A stretch of 19,552 bases of DNA from Thiotrichaceae bacterium (GTDB lineage Bacteria; Pseudomonadota; Gammaproteobacteria; Thiotrichales; Thiotrichaceae): positions 1 to 19,552 of the forward strand of contig JALVRY010000072.1 in assembly GCA_027024625.1 (NCBI GenBank), read 5' to 3'. The position numbers and the translations under genes are program-made. Positions 7,532 to 14,812 of this stretch are shown piece after piece. The notes under the pieces were generated by a model. The model was not told the origin of the DNA, made no database searches, and saw only the letters and a program-made list of their open reading frames with translations. Position 1 is the stretch's first letter. Every line of letters starts with the position of its first letter.

Positions 7532-9775
7532 CTATTTTCTCTTCTTATTCTTTATTTTTACCTGATTTCCTTTCTTATTTTTTGCATTAGCAGGTAAGCC
7601 CGTATGCTGTGTTCTCAGCTTCCCTTTGGTACGCTTTTTATGAGCGGTCACTGTATTTTTACGTCGATGTGCGGTGTATTTTTTATCTTTCTCAGCTGGA
7701 TCATATTCTGGAATTAATTGATTTTTGCCGCTACCAATAAGCTCAGAACGCCCCATGTTTTTTAATGCCTTACGAATTAAAGCCCAATTTTCAGGATCAT
7801 GGTAACGTAACAGGGCTTTATGCAATTTACGTTGCTCTGGACTTTTTACCGTCTCAACTGCCTCGCTTTTATAGGTAACTTTTTTCAGTGGATTTTTACC
7901 CGTGTGGAACATCGTCGTCGCTGTTGCCATTGGCGATGGATAAAACGCCTGCACCTGATCAGCTCTAAAATTATGTTTCTTTAACCACAACGCTAAATTC
8001 AACATATCTTCATCTTTCGTACCGGGGTGTGCAGCAATAAAATAGGGGATTAGGTATTGTTCTTTACCTGCTTCCTTCGTGTACTTTTCGAACATTTCTT
8101 TAAAGCGATCATAAGTCCCAATACCGGGTTTCATCATCTTAGAAAGTGGAGCTTCTTCAGTATGTTCTGGAGCTATTTTCAGATAGCCACCCACATGATG
8201 CGTCACTAACTCTTGTACATATTCAGGGTCTTCCACGGCTAAGTCATAACGTAGCCCTGAACTAATCAGTATTCTTTTAACCCCCTTTAAATTGCGAGCC
8301 TCACGATATAAGGCCTTCAACGGCTCATGGCTAGTATTCAAATTTTGACAAATACCAGGATATACACAGCTTGGCTTACGACAAGATGCTTCAATCTTAG
8401 GATCTTTACAAGACAGGCGATACATATTCGCAGTTGGCCCACCTAGATCAGAAATCACCCCTGTAAAACCGGGAACCTTATCTCGAATTTCATTAATTTC
8501 ATGCAAGATGGAATCTTTAGAACGATTCTGAATAATCCGCCCTTCGTGCTCAGTAATCGAACAAAAAGTACAGCCACCAAAACAACCACGCATAATATTG
8601 ATCGAAAAACGAATCATTTCATAAGCGGGTATTTTTTTATCACCATAAGCAGGATGTGGAACACGAGCGAATGGCATAGCAAATACATAATCCATTTCAT
8701 CCATTGATAACGGTATCGGTGGTGGATTAAGCCATAAGTCTACATTGCCATGTTTTTGCACCAAAGCTCGTGCATTACCGGGGTTTGTTTCCAAGTGCAT
8801 AACACGGTTAGCGTGAGCATAGAGAGCCTTGTCATTAATCACTTTTTCATACGATGGCAAACGAATCACCGTTGTTTCACGCTTTAGCTGTGCTCTTGGG
8901 TGAAATTGTAACTTATGTTCATCCGCTCGTTTTGGACGATAGACCTTATCCTCAATCCACTTATCATTACGTTGTTCTAACTCACAATCACTCAATTCTT
9001 GTGTATTCACATATGGATTGATAATTCGGTCAATTTTCCCTGGTTGATCTACTCTCGTTGAATCAATTTCCAACCAAGCTTCTGGCGTATCTCTACGGAT
9101 AAAGGCCGTGCCACGAATATCTGTCATTTGGCTTACCGTATCACCACGAGCAAAACGATGGGCAACTTCTACTACCGCTCGCTCTGCATTGCCATAAAGT
9201 AGCATATCGGCCGTTGCATCCATTAATATCGAACGACGTACTTTCTCCTGCCAATAATCAAAATGAGCGATACGTCTAAGCGATGCTTCAATGCCACCAA
9301 GTATCACGGGTATATGTGGATAAGCCTCTTTGCAGCGTTGCGAATACACCAAAGAAGCTCGATCAGGTCGGCTACCACCCAGACCACCTGCGGTATAAGC
9401 ATCATCTGAACGTGGTTTGCGGTCAGCCGTGTAGCGATTGATCATCGAATCCATATTGCCTGCGGCTACACCAAAAAATAGATTTGGCTCACCCAATTGC
9501 TCAAAGGCATCTTTAGAATGCCAATCAGGTTGAGCAATAATCCCTACGCGAAAACCCTGTGCTTCTAATAGTCGTCCAATAATTGCCATACCAAAAGAGG
9601 GATGATCCACATAGGCATCACCCGTTACGATAATAATATCGCAAGAATCCCAACCGAGTTGATCCATTTCTGCCCGTGACATTGGTAAAAATTCAGATGT
9701 GCCATAGCACTCAGCCCAATAAGGCTGATAATCGAATAGAGCTTTTTGAAGATGGGGATGCGTTGGGGATGACAT
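7532..9775 (-). CDS. ygiQ: YgiQ family radical SAM protein
   Basis: Large radical S-adenosylmethionine protein of unknown substrate (UPF0313). From ATG 9773-9775 it has 747 residues, as in E. coli. The N-terminal block [20 protein letters not shown] (42-61) and the later [19 protein letters not shown] are close to the E. coli protein. The cluster-binding CxxxCxxC is Cys398, Cys402 and Cys405 in [18 protein letters not shown] second cysteine group, in the segment [12 protein letters not shown], could bind an auxiliary cluster. The C-terminal 60 residues are very basic. The frame stays open to a GTG at 9859, but I chose 9775 because the homologous N-terminus starts there and the longer form would overlap the divergent glycosyltransferase gene. 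The Shine-Dalgarno is poor. Confidence 0.95.
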   Translation of the reverse strand: MSSPTHPHLQKALFDYQPYWAECYGTSEFLPMSRAEMDQLGWDSCDIIIVTGDAYVDHPSFGMAIIGRLLEAQGFRVGIIAQPDWHSKDAFEQLGEPNLFFGVAAGNMDSMINRYTADRKPRSDDAYTAGGLGGSRPDRASLVYSQRCKEAYPHIPVILGGIEASLRRIAHFDYWQEKVRRSILMDATADMLLYGNAERAVVEVAHRFARGDTVSQMTDIRGTAFIRRDTPEAWLEIDSTRVDQPGKIDRIINPYVNTQELSDCELEQRNDKWIEDKVYRPKRADEHKLQFHPRAQLKRETTVIRLPSYEKVINDKALYAHANRVMHLETNPGNARALVQKHGNVDLWLNPPPIPLSMDEMDYVFAMPFARVPHPAYGDKKIPAYEMIRFSINIMRGCFGGCTFCSITEHEGRIIQNRSKDSILHEINEIRDKVPGFTGVISDLGGPTANMYRLSCKDPKIEASCRKPSCVYPGICQNLNTSHEPLKALYREARNLKGVKRILISSGLRYDLAVEDPEYVQELVTHHVGGYLKIAPEHTEEAPLSKMMKPGIGTYDRFKEMFEKYTKEAGKEQYLIPYFIAAHPGTKDEDMLNLALWLKKHNFRADQVQAFYPSPMATATTMFHTGKNPLKKVTYKSEAVETVKSPEQRKLHKALLRYHDPENWALIRKALKNMGRSELIGSGKNQLIPEYDPAEKDKKYTAHRRKNTVTAHKKRTKGKLRTQHTGLPANAKNKKGNQVKIKNKKRK

Positions 9776-9782
9776 GGCTTTT

Positions 9783-9812
9783 TTGGTGTTATTGAGACTA
9801 CTCGCGTAGAAT
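9783..9812 (+). promoter_or_regulatory. Candidate sigma-70 promoter for the glycosyltransferase pair
   Basis: TTGGTG (9783-9788) and TAGAAT (9807-9812) are 18 bp apart in the 74-bp gap between ygiQ and the first glycosyltransferase. Transcription would start near 9819, about 30 nt before the ATG. The match is moderate, and the divergent ygiQ promoter must overlap the same short region. Confidence 0.4.
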
Positions 9813-9849
9813 AGCACAGACTCACAAAAAACTGAGATAACCACAACAG

Positions 9850-10617
9850 ATGAAACCACTTTCCATTTGCTACATCACATTAAATGCAGAAAAACACCTA
9901 GAAAAAAGTCTGCAACAAAGCCAGAAATTGGCCGATAATATTGTAATTGTAGATTCTGGTAGTAATGATAAAACCATAGACATTGCCCAACGGTACAACA
10001 CCACTTTCATTAAACAAAATTGGTTAGGCTTTGCCGCTCAAAAACAGTTAGCTATTGATAACTGCAACAATGACTGGGTACTCTTTTTGGATGCAGATGA
10101 AATACTCACCGATGAAGCTGTTGATGATATTAAACAAACGCTATCAAAAACATCTCAAGCTTCCGCCTATAGCTTCCCCCGACAAAACTGGTTTCAAGAC
10201 AAGTGGATTCAACACGGCAGCTGGTGGCCAGATCGCGTGGTACGCCTAGTTGATCGCACACAAGGCAAAATGAAGCCCGTATTAGTGCATGAAAGCTGGC
10301 AAACCGAAGGTAATATTGAAGAATTGCAGGGGGCTATCCAACACTTTTCTTTTGAAAACTACGGAGAACTTTTACTAAAAGCTGATAGCTATTCTGATTT
10401 ATCCTCTCAACAACTGTTTGAACAAGGGAAAACTTGCTCAAAATGGGCACCATTAAGTCACGCTTTCGCCAGTTTCATCAAATTATTTATCCTAAAACAA
10501 GGCTTTCGTGATGGTACAGAAGGTGCTGCCATTGCCTATACAAATGGTCTTGGTGCATTCCTAAAATATGCCAAGTTACAAGAACTGCATCGTAAAAATA
10601 ACAAAGGAAACACATGA
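9850..10617 (+). CDS. Family 2 glycosyltransferase, WaaE/LPS-core type
   Basis: 255-residue GT-A fold glycosyltransferase of the group that includes WaaE/KdtX, which adds glucose to the LPS inner core. The nucleotide-binding stretch [12 protein letters not shown] (31-42) carries Asp35. The metal-binding DxD is Asp81-Ala-Asp83 in [12 protein letters not shown]. Further family features are [20 protein letters not shown] and VHESWQ in the acceptor half. The start has only a weak upstream Shine-Dalgarno, but an earlier start is unlikely because the DSGS spacing from residue 1 is normal. The last four bases (ATGA) overlap the next gene, so the two are translated together. The donor and acceptor are not readable from sequence. 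It could act on LPS core or another surface glycan. Confidence 0.88.
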   Translation: MKPLSICYITLNAEKHLEKSLQQSQKLADNIVIVDSGSNDKTIDIAQRYNTTFIKQNWLGFAAQKQLAIDNCNNDWVLFLDADEILTDEAVDDIKQTLSKTSQASAYSFPRQNWFQDKWIQHGSWWPDRVVRLVDRTQGKMKPVLVHESWQTEGNIEELQGAIQHFSFENYGELLLKADSYSDLSSQQLFEQGKTCSKWAPLSHAFASFIKLFILKQGFRDGTEGAAIAYTNGLGAFLKYAKLQELHRKNNKGNT

Positions 10618-11483
10618 TAGTCAGTGCATTTACCTTTATCCGCAATGGCGAGATATTAGGCTACCCTTACATTGAATCCATTAAATCCGTCCTACCTTTA
10701 GTGGATGAATTTGTCGTCAATGTTGGTCCTAGCGAAGATGATACCTTAGAAAAAATTAAAGCAATTGACAGCAACAAAATTAAAATATTAGAAACACCAT
10801 GGAATGAAAACATGCGAGCCAGAGGTTTTGTTTATGGACAACAAAAAATGGTTGCTCAATACAGTACCATCGGCGACTGGGCTTTCTATGTAGAAGGCGA
10901 CGAGGTCATTCATGAAGACGATATTCCAAAGATTCGAGCTGCAATGGAAAAACATTTAGACAATGACAAGGTCGAAGCCCTCACTTTTGATTATTTACAC
11001 TTTTATGGCAACAAAAACACCTACGCTTGGTCACCTTCATTCTATCGCTGTGAAGCTCGAATTATCAAAAATAGCGTCCGCACCTATGCACCTGATGGTT
11101 TGTACTGGGTGGTATTAGAATCCAAGAAAAAAGGACGTTACCCTTATGCAGCATCAACAGGTGCAACCATGTATCATTATGGATGGATACGCTCTGAAGC
11201 ACAAAATGATCTAAAAAACCAGAAAGTGAGTAAATACTGGAATAAAAAAGCCAGTAATAATAAAACTGACTATACACAAATGGATAGTAAGGTGTTTAAG
11301 CTATTTGAAGGAAATCACCCCACTGCTGTAAAAGATTGGTTGCCAGACGCCAATGGCTTACAAGAAACTGACCCAAATTATCAGTTAAGCAAAAAGGATA
11401 AACGCAATCGTTTGTTATTAAAACTAGAAGATAAGTTTGGCTGGGAATTTTCTAAAAAACATTTTCATCGGGTGAAAGGTTAA
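10614..11483 (+). CDS. Family 2-like glycosyltransferase
   Basis: 289 residues. The N-terminus [20 protein letters not shown] resembles family 2 glycosyltransferases that start directly at the first beta strand. VDEFVVNVGPSEDDT (30-44) takes the place of the usual DSGS segment, and YVEGDEVIHEDD (93-104) provides an EGD motif (94-96) in place of DxD. The C-terminal third is rich in Lys and aromatic residues (KKHFHRVKG at the end) and contains no membrane segment, so the enzyme is probably peripheral on the inner membrane face. A good AAAGGA site lies 7 nt before the ATG inside the end of the previous gene, and the coding regions overlap by ATGA. The two enzymes probably act in sequence on one glycan; the sugar is unknown. 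Confidence 0.82.
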   Translation: MIVSAFTFIRNGEILGYPYIESIKSVLPLVDEFVVNVGPSEDDTLEKIKAIDSNKIKILETPWNENMRARGFVYGQQKMVAQYSTIGDWAFYVEGDEVIHEDDIPKIRAAMEKHLDNDKVEALTFDYLHFYGNKNTYAWSPSFYRCEARIIKNSVRTYAPDGLYWVVLESKKKGRYPYAASTGATMYHYGWIRSEAQNDLKNQKVSKYWNKKASNNKTDYTQMDSKVFKLFEGNHPTAVKDWLPDANGLQETDPNYQLSKKDKRNRLLLKLEDKFGWEFSKKHFHRVKG

Positions 11484-11528
11484 TAACACATATAACTTCA
11501 CTCCAGTTTGATGCATAAAGAGAAACTT

Positions 11529-11568
11529 GCTTCACAATCAGCAGGTTTAATAACTGTGATCGTGAAGC
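11529..11568. terminator. Hairpin between convergent glycosyltransferase and narK genes
   Basis: GCTTCACAATCA (11529-11540) and TGATCGTGAAGC (11557-11568) pair over 12 bp with one internal mismatch. The 16-nt apical region can extend the stem with CAG/CTG. It lies midway in the 115-bp convergent gap. Neither flank has a strong T-run (plus GTTCTGTTTG, minus AAGTTTCTCTTT), so it is only a plausible bidirectional terminator. Confidence 0.4.
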
Positions 11569-11598
11569 GTTCTGTTTGATCTTCGCTCAATAAAATGC

Positions 11599-13068
11599 TT
11601 ACTTCACATCAATCATTTCAACTGTTCCATCAGCCATTACCTCTGCCATTTGACCTTTTGGCTCTTCTAAGAAAACAACAATAAGAGCAAAAATAACAGC
11701 CGATACGATTCCAATAAACATAAAGAACTGGTCATAACTAACCAGTGAGTTCGCGGTTAAAAAGATAACTGCACCAACATTTCCAAATGCTCCCGCCATG
11801 CCTGCAATTTGCCCTGTCATGCGACGTTGAATCAATGGCACCATTGCATATACCGCTCCCGAGCCACCTTTTGAGAAAATACCACCAATGATAGTAACGG
11901 CAACAACCAAGTAAATCGACCACTCCTGACTCACAAAGCCTAACGATAAGAAGCTGACTGTAATGCCTGCAAATGCAATCATCAGCGTTAACTTTCGCCC
12001 AATTTTATCACTAATCCAGCCGCCACCTGGACGAGCAAATAAATTAATAACAGGATAGATACCCGCCAATAGTGCCGCAGTTACCTTAGGTAATTCAAAC
12101 CATTCGACATAGAACATCGCAAGCATGGAGACTACCGCTAGCTCAGTGCCAAAAGTGACGAGATATGCCCAATCTAAGATGGCAACCTGCTTAAATTTAT
12201 AGCGTTGCATCTCTGGTACAGCTTCTTTTAGTATGTGTGCATTCACATGCCAAATCTTCCATACTTGAACGATGTAAACCACGGCTAATACGATATACAC
12301 AATATCTGTCATTGCCTCAGAAATCAGCCCCATTTTTTCGGGTGATAGCTTCCATGTAAGTACTGCTAACGCCAAGAAAAGAGGAATGTTCATTAACATA
12401 TAAAGCACTAAATCGAAGCCACTGGTAACTTCCATTGCTCCTGTTTTCTTTGGCTTAAAATAGGTTGATCCTTTTGGGGTATTACTTACAACAAAATAGT
12501 AAAGCAAGCCGTAAGCAATTGCCGCAATACTGGCAAAGGTAATCGCATATCTCCAGCCATCAATACCTCCATAATTTGCAGCAATGAAAGGTAGCGTCAG
12601 GGCAGCACCCGCTGAACCAAAATTCCCCCAACCACCATAAATACCTTGCGCAATACCCGTTTGACGAGCAGGAAACCACTCACCAATCATACGGATACCA
12701 ACAACAAAACCAGCTCCTATAAAGCCCGAAAGAAATCTTAATATTGCCAAGGTTTCATAGCTATCCGACCATGCAAAAGCAATACTAATGAGTCCACCCA
12801 GTATCAGAATACTGCTGAACATAATTCTAGGCCCTAGCTTATCCACCAACATGCCTACAATAATTCGTGCAGGAATTGTCATTGCTACATTTAAAATAAG
12901 TAACACTTTTGCCTGTTGGTCAGTTAATGCTAATGCCTCTTTTATGAATGGCATCATTGGTCCCAGACCTAACCAAACAACAAATGTCATAAAAAAAGCA
13001 AACCACGTATAGTGCAAAATTCGAATATTTGCCTCACTTAACTTAAATATATTTAATCGTTCAGACAT
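11599..13068 (-). CDS. NarK-type nitrate/nitrite transporter (MFS, NNP family)
   Basis: 489-residue MFS permease for nitrate uptake or nitrate/nitrite exchange in the inner membrane. Nitrate-signature motifs are GWGNFGSAGAAL (146-157) and KGGSGAVYAMVPLI (400-413). The two substrate-site arginines of the family are probably Arg68 (TIPARI) and Arg346 (FARPGGG). I count about 14 hydrophobic segments: 12 in two bundles, plus two (about 219-239 and 254-272) in an enlarged central region. I start at ATG 13066-13068 because AGAGGA lies 8 nt upstream. The frame is open to 13146 and an earlier in-frame ATG exists, but neither has a ribosome site. A sigma-54 promoter lies 57 bp upstream. Specificity for nitrate versus nitrite, and respiratory versus assimilatory use, cannot be decided. 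Confidence 0.9.
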   Translation of the reverse strand: MSERLNIFKLSEANIRILHYTWFAFFMTFVVWLGLGPMMPFIKEALALTDQQAKVLLILNVAMTIPARIIVGMLVDKLGPRIMFSSILILGGLISIAFAWSDSYETLAILRFLSGFIGAGFVVGIRMIGEWFPARQTGIAQGIYGGWGNFGSAGAALTLPFIAANYGGIDGWRYAITFASIAAIAYGLLYYFVVSNTPKGSTYFKPKKTGAMEVTSGFDLVLYMLMNIPLFLALAVLTWKLSPEKMGLISEAMTDIVYIVLAVVYIVQVWKIWHVNAHILKEAVPEMQRYKFKQVAILDWAYLVTFGTELAVVSMLAMFYVEWFELPKVTAALLAGIYPVINLFARPGGGWISDKIGRKLTLMIAFAGITVSFLSLGFVSQEWSIYLVVAVTIIGGIFSKGGSGAVYAMVPLIQRRMTGQIAGMAGAFGNVGAVIFLTANSLVSYDQFFMFIGIVSAVIFALIVVFLEEPKGQMAEVMADGTVEMIDVK

Positions 13069-13124
13069 TGCGATGATCCTCTTATTGACCATGTTAATAA
13101 TTGTTTTGAATATATAGCTTGCAA

Positions 13125-13141
13125 AGCAATATCCATGCCAA
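13125..13141 (-). promoter_or_regulatory. Sigma-54 (RpoN) promoter of narK
   Basis: On the minus strand TTGGCATGGATATTGCT matches the sigma-54 consensus YTGGCACGRNNNTTGCW at every defined position except the C of GGCAC, which is T. The GG of the -24 element is at 13138-13139 and the GC of the -12 element at 13126-13127, with the obligatory spacing. Transcription should start near 13114 and give a leader of about 45 nt containing the narK Shine-Dalgarno. Sigma-54 promoters need an upstream AAA+ activator such as NtrC. Confidence 0.7.
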
Positions 13142-13238
13142 ACCAAAAAACATCAGTAATCAAAGGGGCTTAAGCTACTAATTGCAAACGAATTATTAAT
13201 ATCTATAGTTTTATATTTTTTCAATTTAATAATATGGC

Positions 13239-13288
13239 GCACCAAAACAACACTGCTATTTAAGTGCATTCTTATATGTGCTTGAGCA
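13239..13288. promoter_or_regulatory. GCAC/GTGC half-site cluster, possible activator sites for narK
   Basis: GCACC (13239-13243), GTGC (13264-13267), GTGC (13278-13281) and the small palindrome TGCTTGAGCA (13279-13288) lie about 125-175 bp upstream of the predicted sigma-54 start, the usual place for enhancer-binding proteins. NtrC sites are built from GCACC and GGTGC arms, but the 5-bp arm spacing of a classic site is not met here. This is suggestive only. Confidence 0.25.
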
Positions 13289-13352
13289 TTTACAGGGCAT
13301 AAGCCTTTAAAAAGCAAAATCTCTTTAAAAATTAGAGTCATAATTTCTCAAA

Positions 13353-13372
13353 AACTAATATATGATTAGTTA
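13353..13372 (+). promoter_or_regulatory. fabI promoter region with overlapping inverted repeat
   Basis: AACTAAT (13353-13359) and ATTAGTT (13365-13371) form a perfect 7-bp dyad with a 5-bp spacer. A -10-like TATGAT (13361-13366) sits in its centre. A further half-site TAACTAA follows at 13401-13407, matching TTAGTTA (13366-13372) in reverse. No clear -35 is present. The arrangement looks like a repressor operator over the -10 element. Confidence 0.4.
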
Positions 13373-13427
13373 CCAAACTCACCTCATTCTAAAAAAGTGA
13401 TAACTAACAAATATTCAAGGAGCTAAC

Positions 13428-14225
13428 ATGGGATTTTTAGCAGGTAAGCGTGTTCTTATCGCAGGTATTGCAAGCAATCGGTCAATTGCTTTTGGTATTG
13501 CACAAGCAATGAAACGAGAAGGTGCAGAGCTTGCATTTACCTATCAAAATGATCGTCTAAAAGGACGCGTAGAAAAGTTTGCAAAGCAATTAGATACCTC
13601 TATTGTTGTACCTTGTGATGTTTCTACTGACGAAGCAATTGAGGCTTGCTTTGATGAGTTGGCAACACACTGGGATGGCTTAGATTGCATCGTGCATTCC
13701 ATTGCCTTTGCTCCCAAAGAGCAATTAGAAGGCAGTATTGTTGATAACACAACCCGCGCTGGCTCTTCCATTGCTCATGATATTAGTGCTTATAGCTTTC
13801 TTGCTATGGCAAAATACGGACGCAAATTAATGCAGGGACGCAATGGCTCCCTACTGACATTAAGTTATCTTGGTGCAGTTGCCTCTGTGCCTAATTACAA
13901 TGTGATGGGCATGGCAAAAGCAAGCTTAGAAGCAGCTGTACGTTTAATGGCTTATGACCTTGGCCCAGAAGGCACTCGAGTTAATGCTATCTCTGCAGGA
14001 CCTATTCGCACCTTAGCCGCTGCGGGTATCGGAGATTTTCGTAAAATGTTAGATCATGTGGAAGCAAATGCGCCGCTACGTCGTAATGTTACAATCGAGG
14101 AAGTTGGCAACACCGCAGCTTTCTTATGTTCTGATCTAGCATCGGGCATTACAGGTGAAATTACTTATGTTGATTCTGGCTACAACACAGTTGGCATGTC
14201 AGGATATGGCTCAGACGAAGGCTAG
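13428..14225 (+). CDS. fabI: Enoyl-ACP reductase (NADH)
   Basis: Catalyses the last reduction of each fatty-acid elongation cycle, trans-2-enoyl-ACP to acyl-ACP, in the cytoplasm. The 265 residues are family length. The nucleotide-binding segment is [16 protein letters not shown] (13-28). The active site is Tyr147 and Tyr157 with Lys164 in [20 protein letters not shown], matching E. coli Tyr146, Tyr156 and Lys163. [18 protein letters not shown] follows. Residue 93, Gly in E. coli and a site of triclosan-resistance changes, is Ala here (HSIAFAP), as in several other natural FabI proteins. An excellent AAGGAG lies 5 nt before the ATG. The stop TAG is only 2 nt before the apparent mobA start, so the two are probably co-transcribed and translationally coupled. 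Confidence 0.97.
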   Translation: MGFLAGKRVLIAGIASNRSIAFGIAQAMKREGAELAFTYQNDRLKGRVEKFAKQLDTSIVVPCDVSTDEAIEACFDELATHWDGLDCIVHSIAFAPKEQLEGSIVDNTTRAGSSIAHDISAYSFLAMAKYGRKLMQGRNGSLLTLSYLGAVASVPNYNVMGMAKASLEAAVRLMAYDLGPEGTRVNAISAGPIRTLAAAGIGDFRKMLDHVEANAPLRRNVTIEEVGNTAAFLCSDLASGITGEITYVDSGYNTVGMSGYGSDEG

Positions 14226-14227
14226 CT

Positions 14228-14794
14228 ATTAATCCTAATATTACAGGTCTCATTCTTGCGGGTGGCTTAGGTCGTCGCATGAATGGGCAAGATAAGGGGC
14301 TGATTATCTATCAGGGTCGCACTCTTATTGAGCATCTTCTTGATGCTTTTTCCCCTCAAGTTTCTTCACTGATTATTAGTGCAAACCGAAATCAATCCAG
14401 CTATCAGCAATACACTAATAGAGTTTATTCTGATGAAATTGGTGAGTACTCGGGGCCACTAGCGGGTATTGCGACCGCCCTTAGACATTGTGAAACTGAT
14501 TGGCTGGTCTGTTTGCCCTGCGATGCTGTGAACATCCCCGATGACTTTGTATCAAGACTGTTACAACACACACAAAATCCAGCTACAAAACTTTGTATTG
14601 CTGACGATGGTTCACGACAACAACCGCTACACGCAATCATTCATCGCAATTTGTTAAATGATCTTGAAAGCTATTTAGCTAATGGCGATAAACGTGTAAT
14701 GCAGTGGGTTAAGCAACAAAAAGCGAATATTGTAGATTTCTCGGATAAACCTGAATTTTTTCAGAATATAAATTCTTTAGACGTAGCCCCATAA
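14228..14794 (+). CDS. mobA: Molybdenum cofactor guanylyltransferase, apparent AUU start
   Basis: Transfers GMP from GTP to molybdopterin to form the guanine dinucleotide cofactor of DMSO-reductase-family enzymes such as nitrate reductases. The signature LAGGLGRRMNGQDKGL, then GPLAGIATAL and LPCDAVNIP (with the metal-binding Asp), identify it. The first ATG in frame (14279) lies inside the signature and would remove LAGGLGRR. Upstream, as far as the in-frame TGA inside fabI, there is no ATG, GTG, TTG or CTG. I therefore start at ATT 14228-14230, which follows GAAGG by 6 nt and gives 188 residues beginning INPNITGLILAGG, close to the ITGVVLAGG of E. coli MobA. A sequencing error that hides an ATG is the main alternative. 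The gene follows fabI with a 2-nt gap. Confidence 0.85.
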   Translation: MNPNITGLILAGGLGRRMNGQDKGLIIYQGRTLIEHLLDAFSPQVSSLIISANRNQSSYQQYTNRVYSDEIGEYSGPLAGIATALRHCETDWLVCLPCDAVNIPDDFVSRLLQHTQNPATKLCIADDGSRQQPLHAIIHRNLLNDLESYLANGDKRVMQWVKQQKANIVDFSDKPEFFQNINSLDVAP

Positions 14795-14812
14795 ACATCG
14801 ACTTAACTAAAG

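Larger units (their letters stand above)
13069..13427. other. Regulatory intergenic region between divergent narK and fabI
   Basis: This 359-bp AT-rich gap holds the narK sigma-54 promoter (13125-13141), a cluster of GCAC/GTGC half-sites (13239-13288), and an inverted repeat over the probable fabI promoter (13353-13372). A 62-codon minus-strand reading frame at 13153-13341 has no recognisable family and no good ribosome site, and I do not count it as a gene. I see no RNA gene. Confidence 0.6.

Noticed and set aside
9776..9859. A 28-residue N-terminal extension of YgiQ from GTG 9859
   Set aside because: The homologous protein starts at Met 9775, and the extension would overlap the start of the divergent glycosyltransferase gene.
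13141..13160. An FNR-like site (TTGAT-N4-GATG) upstream of narK
   Set aside because: Only one half matches TTGAT and the second arm is not ATCAA. I do not consider it a usable FNR box.
13153..13341. A 62-codon minus-strand frame between narK and fabI
   Set aside because: No ribosome site, no recognisable family, and it covers the region with regulatory elements. It is expected by chance in AT-rich DNA.
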